DNA from: Mameliella sp. CS4
GTDB lineage: Bacteria; Pseudomonadota; Alphaproteobacteria; Rhodobacterales; Rhodobacteraceae
DNA: 64,000 nucleotides
Assembly (NCBI RefSeq): GCF_019392335.1
Contig: NZ_JAHXRQ010000010.1
Location: 62,001-126,000 of the forward strand
Reading direction: 5' to 3'
Shown here piece by piece: positions 61,451-64,000 of this stretch. The notes below the pieces were generated by a model. That model made no database searches. It had not been told where the DNA came from and saw nothing but the letters and a program-made list of their open reading frames with translations. Position 1 is the stretch's first letter. Each line of letters starts with the position of its first letter. The position numbers were made by a program, and so were the translations under genes.

Positions 61451-63766
61451 ATGAAAGACAATGTGACCATCACCGGCGCCGTGCATCAGGACCGCATCCA
61501 TGACAGCGCCACCAAGCACGTCACCGGACGTGCCGACTATACCGACGACATCGCCCTGCCCGAGGGCGCGCTGCATGCCTACCTGGGTGTCTCGGACGTG
61601 GCCCATGCCACGTTGAAGGGGATCGACCTGACCGCCGTCCGCTCTGCGCCCGGCGTCATAGGTGTGCTGACCGCCGAGGATATTCCCGGCGTCAATGACG
61701 TCAGCCCCACGGGCCGCAATGACGAGCCAGTCTTTCCCACGGAGAAGATCGAGTTCCACGGCCAGCCGCTGTTTGCGGTGATCGCGGACACCCGCGATGC
61801 GGCGCGCCGCGCGGCGACGCTGGCCCAGGTTGACTGCGAGGTTCTGCCCCATGCGCTGGACCCGCAGGCGGCCATCGCCGCGGGCTATCCCCATGTCACC
61901 CCACCGCTGAAGCTGGAACGCGGTGACGTGGAGGCTGGGCGCAAAGGGGCCGCCAACCGGATCACCGGCCGGATGCAGGTCGGCGGACAGGACCACATGT
62001 ACCTCGAAGGCCATATCGCCTGCGCCATCCCCGGCGAGGACGACGACGTTCAGGTGCATTGCTCGACACAGCACCCGTCTGAGGCGCAGCACATGGTGGC
62101 GCATGTCCTTGGCGTGCCGTCGAATGCCGTCACGGTGAACGTACGGCGCATGGGCGGCGGGTTCGGCGGCAAGGAAAGCCAGATGAACCTCTTCTGTGCC
62201 GTCGCCGCCGTGGCCGCCAAGAAATGGAACCGCGCGGTCAAGATCCGCCCCGACCGCGACCAGGACATGACCGCGACGGGCAAGCGGCATGACTTCGTGA
62301 TCGATTACGATGTCAGCTTTGACGACACCGGCAAGATCGAGGCCGTCGAAGGCAGCTTTGCTGCGCGTTGCGGCTATTCCTCGGACCTGTCGGGGCCGGT
62401 CACGGACCGGGCGCTGTTCCACGCGGACAATGCCTATTTTTATCCCAACGTGCGCCTGACCTCGCGCCCGATGAAGACGAACACCGTCTCCAACACCGCC
62501 TTTCGTGGTTTTGGCGGGCCGCAGGGCGTGATCGCGGCCGAACGGATCATCGAGGAAATCGCCTATGCCACTGGGCAGGATCCGCTGGATGTGCGCAAGG
62601 CCAATTTCTACGGCGAGGGCCGCGACCTGACCCCCTACTATCAAGAGGTCGAGGACAATATCCTTGACCGCTTGGTGGGTGAACTGGAGGGCAGCGCGGA
62701 ATACCGCCAACGCCGAGCCGCGATCATCGAGCACAACCGGACCTCACCGGTGCTGAAAAAGGGCATTGCGCTCACGCCGGTGAAATTCGGCATCTCCTTT
62801 ACCGCGACCTGGTACAATCAGGCGGGCGCCCTGGTGCATGTCTACAACGACGGTTCCATCCACCTGAACCACGGCGGGACCGAGATGGGGCAAGGCCTCA
62901 ACACCAAGGTGGCGCAGGTCGTGGCCAACGCCTTTCAGGTCGACTTCGAGCGCATCAAGATCACCAAGACCACGACCGAGAAGGTGCCCAACACCTCGGC
63001 CACCGCGGCCTCTTCGGGGTCGGATCTGAACGGCATGGCGGCGCTGAACGCGGTCGAGCAGATCAAGGCGCGGCTGGTGGAGTTCGCCGCCGGGAAATGG
63101 GGCGTCGCCCCCGAGGCCGTCCGGTTCCTTGCCAACCAGGTGCACATCGGCGACGAGGTCCTGCCCTTCGACACGTTCATCAAGGCCGCCTACATGGCCC
63201 GGGTGCAACTGTCGGCGGCGGGGTTCTACAAGACGCCCAAGATCCACTGGGATCGGGACAAGGGGCAGGGTCGTCCGTTTTACTACTTTGCCTATGGCGC
63301 TTCGTGTTCCGAGGTCACCATCGACACGCTGACCGGCGAATACCGGGTCGAGCGCACCGACATCCTGCATGACGTGGGCCGCTCTCTGAACCCGGTGCTG
63401 GACAGGGGGCAGGTCGAAGGCGCCTTCGTGCAGGGGATGGGCTGGCTGACCAGTGAGGAACTCTGGTGGGACGACGCGGGACGCCTGCGCACGCATGCGC
63501 CCTCGACCTACAAGATCCCGCTGGCCTCGGACCGGCCGGGCGTCTTCAACGTGAACCTGGCCGACTGGTCGGAGAACCGGGAACTGACGATCAAGCGGTC
63601 CAAGGCCGTGGGGGAGCCGCCTTTCATGCTGGGCATTTCGGTGTTCGAGGCGCTGTCGATGGCGGTGGCCTCGGTCGCGGATTACCGGGTCTGCCCGCGT
63701 CTGGATGCGCCCGCCACGCCGGAACGCGTGCTGATGGCCGTCACGCGTCTGCAGGCCGGGGGCTGA
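61451..63766 (+). CDS. xdhB: Xanthine dehydrogenase large, molybdopterin-binding subunit
   Basis: 771 residues. Molybdopterin domains with RRMGGGFGGKESQ, NTAFRGFGGPQG containing the substrate-channel arginine, and VGEPPFMLGISVFEAL with the catalytic glutamate. Hydroxylates hypoxanthine and xanthine. The arrangement xdhA-xdhB-xdhC is standard for bacterial purine catabolism, though no urate-pathway gene is visible in the window. Confidence 0.93.
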   Translation: MKDNVTITGAVHQDRIHDSATKHVTGRADYTDDIALPEGALHAYLGVSDVAHATLKGIDLTAVRSAPGVIGVLTAEDIPGVNDVSPTGRNDEPVFPTEKIEFHGQPLFAVIADTRDAARRAATLAQVDCEVLPHALDPQAAIAAGYPHVTPPLKLERGDVEAGRKGAANRITGRMQVGGQDHMYLEGHIACAIPGEDDDVQVHCSTQHPSEAQHMVAHVLGVPSNAVTVNVRRMGGGFGGKESQMNLFCAVAAVAAKKWNRAVKIRPDRDQDMTATGKRHDFVIDYDVSFDDTGKIEAVEGSFAARCGYSSDLSGPVTDRALFHADNAYFYPNVRLTSRPMKTNTVSNTAFRGFGGPQGVIAAERIIEEIAYATGQDPLDVRKANFYGEGRDLTPYYQEVEDNILDRLVGELEGSAEYRQRRAAIIEHNRTSPVLKKGIALTPVKFGISFTATWYNQAGALVHVYNDGSIHLNHGGTEMGQGLNTKVAQVVANAFQVDFERIKITKTTTEKVPNTSATAASSGSDLNGMAALNAVEQIKARLVEFAAGKWGVAPEAVRFLANQVHIGDEVLPFDTFIKAAYMARVQLSAAGFYKTPKIHWDRDKGQGRPFYYFAYGASCSEVTIDTLTGEYRVERTDILHDVGRSLNPVLDRGQVEGAFVQGMGWLTSEELWWDDAGRLRTHAPSTYKIPLASDRPGVFNVNLADWSENRELTIKRSKAVGEPPFMLGISVFEALSMAVASVADYRVCPRLDAPATPERVLMAVTRLQAGG

Positions 63767-63770
63767 GCCG

Positions 63771-64000
63771 ATGGCCCCCGCAGTCAGGTCATTGGCGGAG
63801 TTCCTCGGCACGGAAAAGGCGGTTGTCCGCGTCGAGCTGAGCCGTGTGCGCGGCTCTTCCCCGCGCGGGGAGGGGACAGAGATGTTTGTCGCCGCCTCGG
63901 GCCTCTGGGGCACCATCGGGGGTGGGCAACTGGAGTACCGCGCGATCGAGAGCGCCCGCGAGATGCTGCGCGACGGGGATTTGAGCCAGTCGCTGGACCT
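63771..64000 (+). CDS. xdhC: Molybdenum cofactor insertion chaperone XdhC, N-terminal part (cut by window end)
   Basis: 76 complete codons from ATG 63771. The segment RGSSPRGEGTEMFV followed by LWGTIGGGQLEYRAI is the conserved start of XdhC, which binds Moco, promotes its sulfuration and loads XdhB. Continues beyond the window. Four bases after the xdhB stop. Confidence 0.88.
   Translation, partial: MAPAVRSLAEFLGTEKAVVRVELSRVRGSSPRGEGTEMFVAASGLWGTIGGGQLEYRAIESAREMLRDGDLSQSLD

Overview
The window is GC-rich, densely packed chromosomal DNA with long runs of genes joined by ATGA or TGATG stop/start overlaps. Gene content (TctABC transporters, DUF2254, aminobenzoyl-CoA catabolism, a DMGDH/GcvT fusion, a GpgS-like osmolyte enzyme, XdhABC) points to an alphaproteobacterium of the Rhodobacterales (roseobacter/Paracoccaceae type). 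This placement comes from gene content, not from a phylogeny. No rRNA, tRNA or CRISPR array was recognised.

Layout. 1-265: tail of xylA. 344-9983: a shikimate/dehydroshikimate-type catabolic locus. It has a minus-strand FAD dehydrogenase plus TIM-barrel gene, a LysR regulator, then tctCBA, an AroE-like dehydrogenase and a QuiC-type dehydroshikimate dehydratase/HPPD-like fusion. Both arms carry the same two-part operator with identical spacing. 10091-19857: a lysine (2-aminoadipate) operon of aminotransferase, ALDH7 aldehyde dehydrogenase, pipecolate-oxidase-like flavoprotein, 2-oxoadipate dioxygenase/decarboxylase (HglS) and D-2-hydroxyglutarate dehydrogenase. A LysR gene flanks it on one side; an amino-acid oxidase and an Lrp regulator flank it on the other. 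19858-20614: a gap with a broken IS481 transposase and a MarR-like palindrome.

20615-34465: tryptophan to anthranilate to 2-aminobenzoyl-CoA. One ten-gene coupled operon holds the monooxygenase/reductase fusion, SDR, MarR, enoyl-CoA hydratase, acyl-CoA dehydrogenase, aminobenzoate-CoA ligase, tryptophan dioxygenase, kynureninase, thioesterase and RidA. The missing step, kynurenine formamidase, lies convergently behind a cupin and a flavin monooxygenase, with an AraC regulator opposite. 34580-38049: a LysR gene and a dimethylglycine-dehydrogenase-like fusion. 38050-38955: a graveyard of MttB-like, IS5 and IS6 fragments. 38956-43223: a YqjD/YqjE-type membrane cassette, an AI-2E family transporter, DUF2254 and an alpha/beta hydrolase. 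43723-48590: a small secreted protein, hairpins, glpK, a P-loop kinase, a HAD phosphatase and a glucosyl-3-phosphoglycerate-synthase-like enzyme, probably making a glycerate-based osmolyte.

48592-58890: the most novel-looking block. A polyamine-type ABC importer is followed by a class III aminotransferase, a beta-keto acid cleavage enzyme (BKACE), a GNAT acetyltransferase, an HDAC-family deacetylase, a FAD amine oxidoreductase and a RidA. Four of these match step for step the classically described acetylated beta-lysine route (acetylate, transaminate, cleave the beta-keto acid, deacetylate). I propose that as the function, with acetylpolyamine catabolism as the alternative. 58887-64000: a LysR gene divergent from xdhA, xdhB and the start of xdhC.

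All calls rest on reading protein motifs and gene order by eye; no database search was run.
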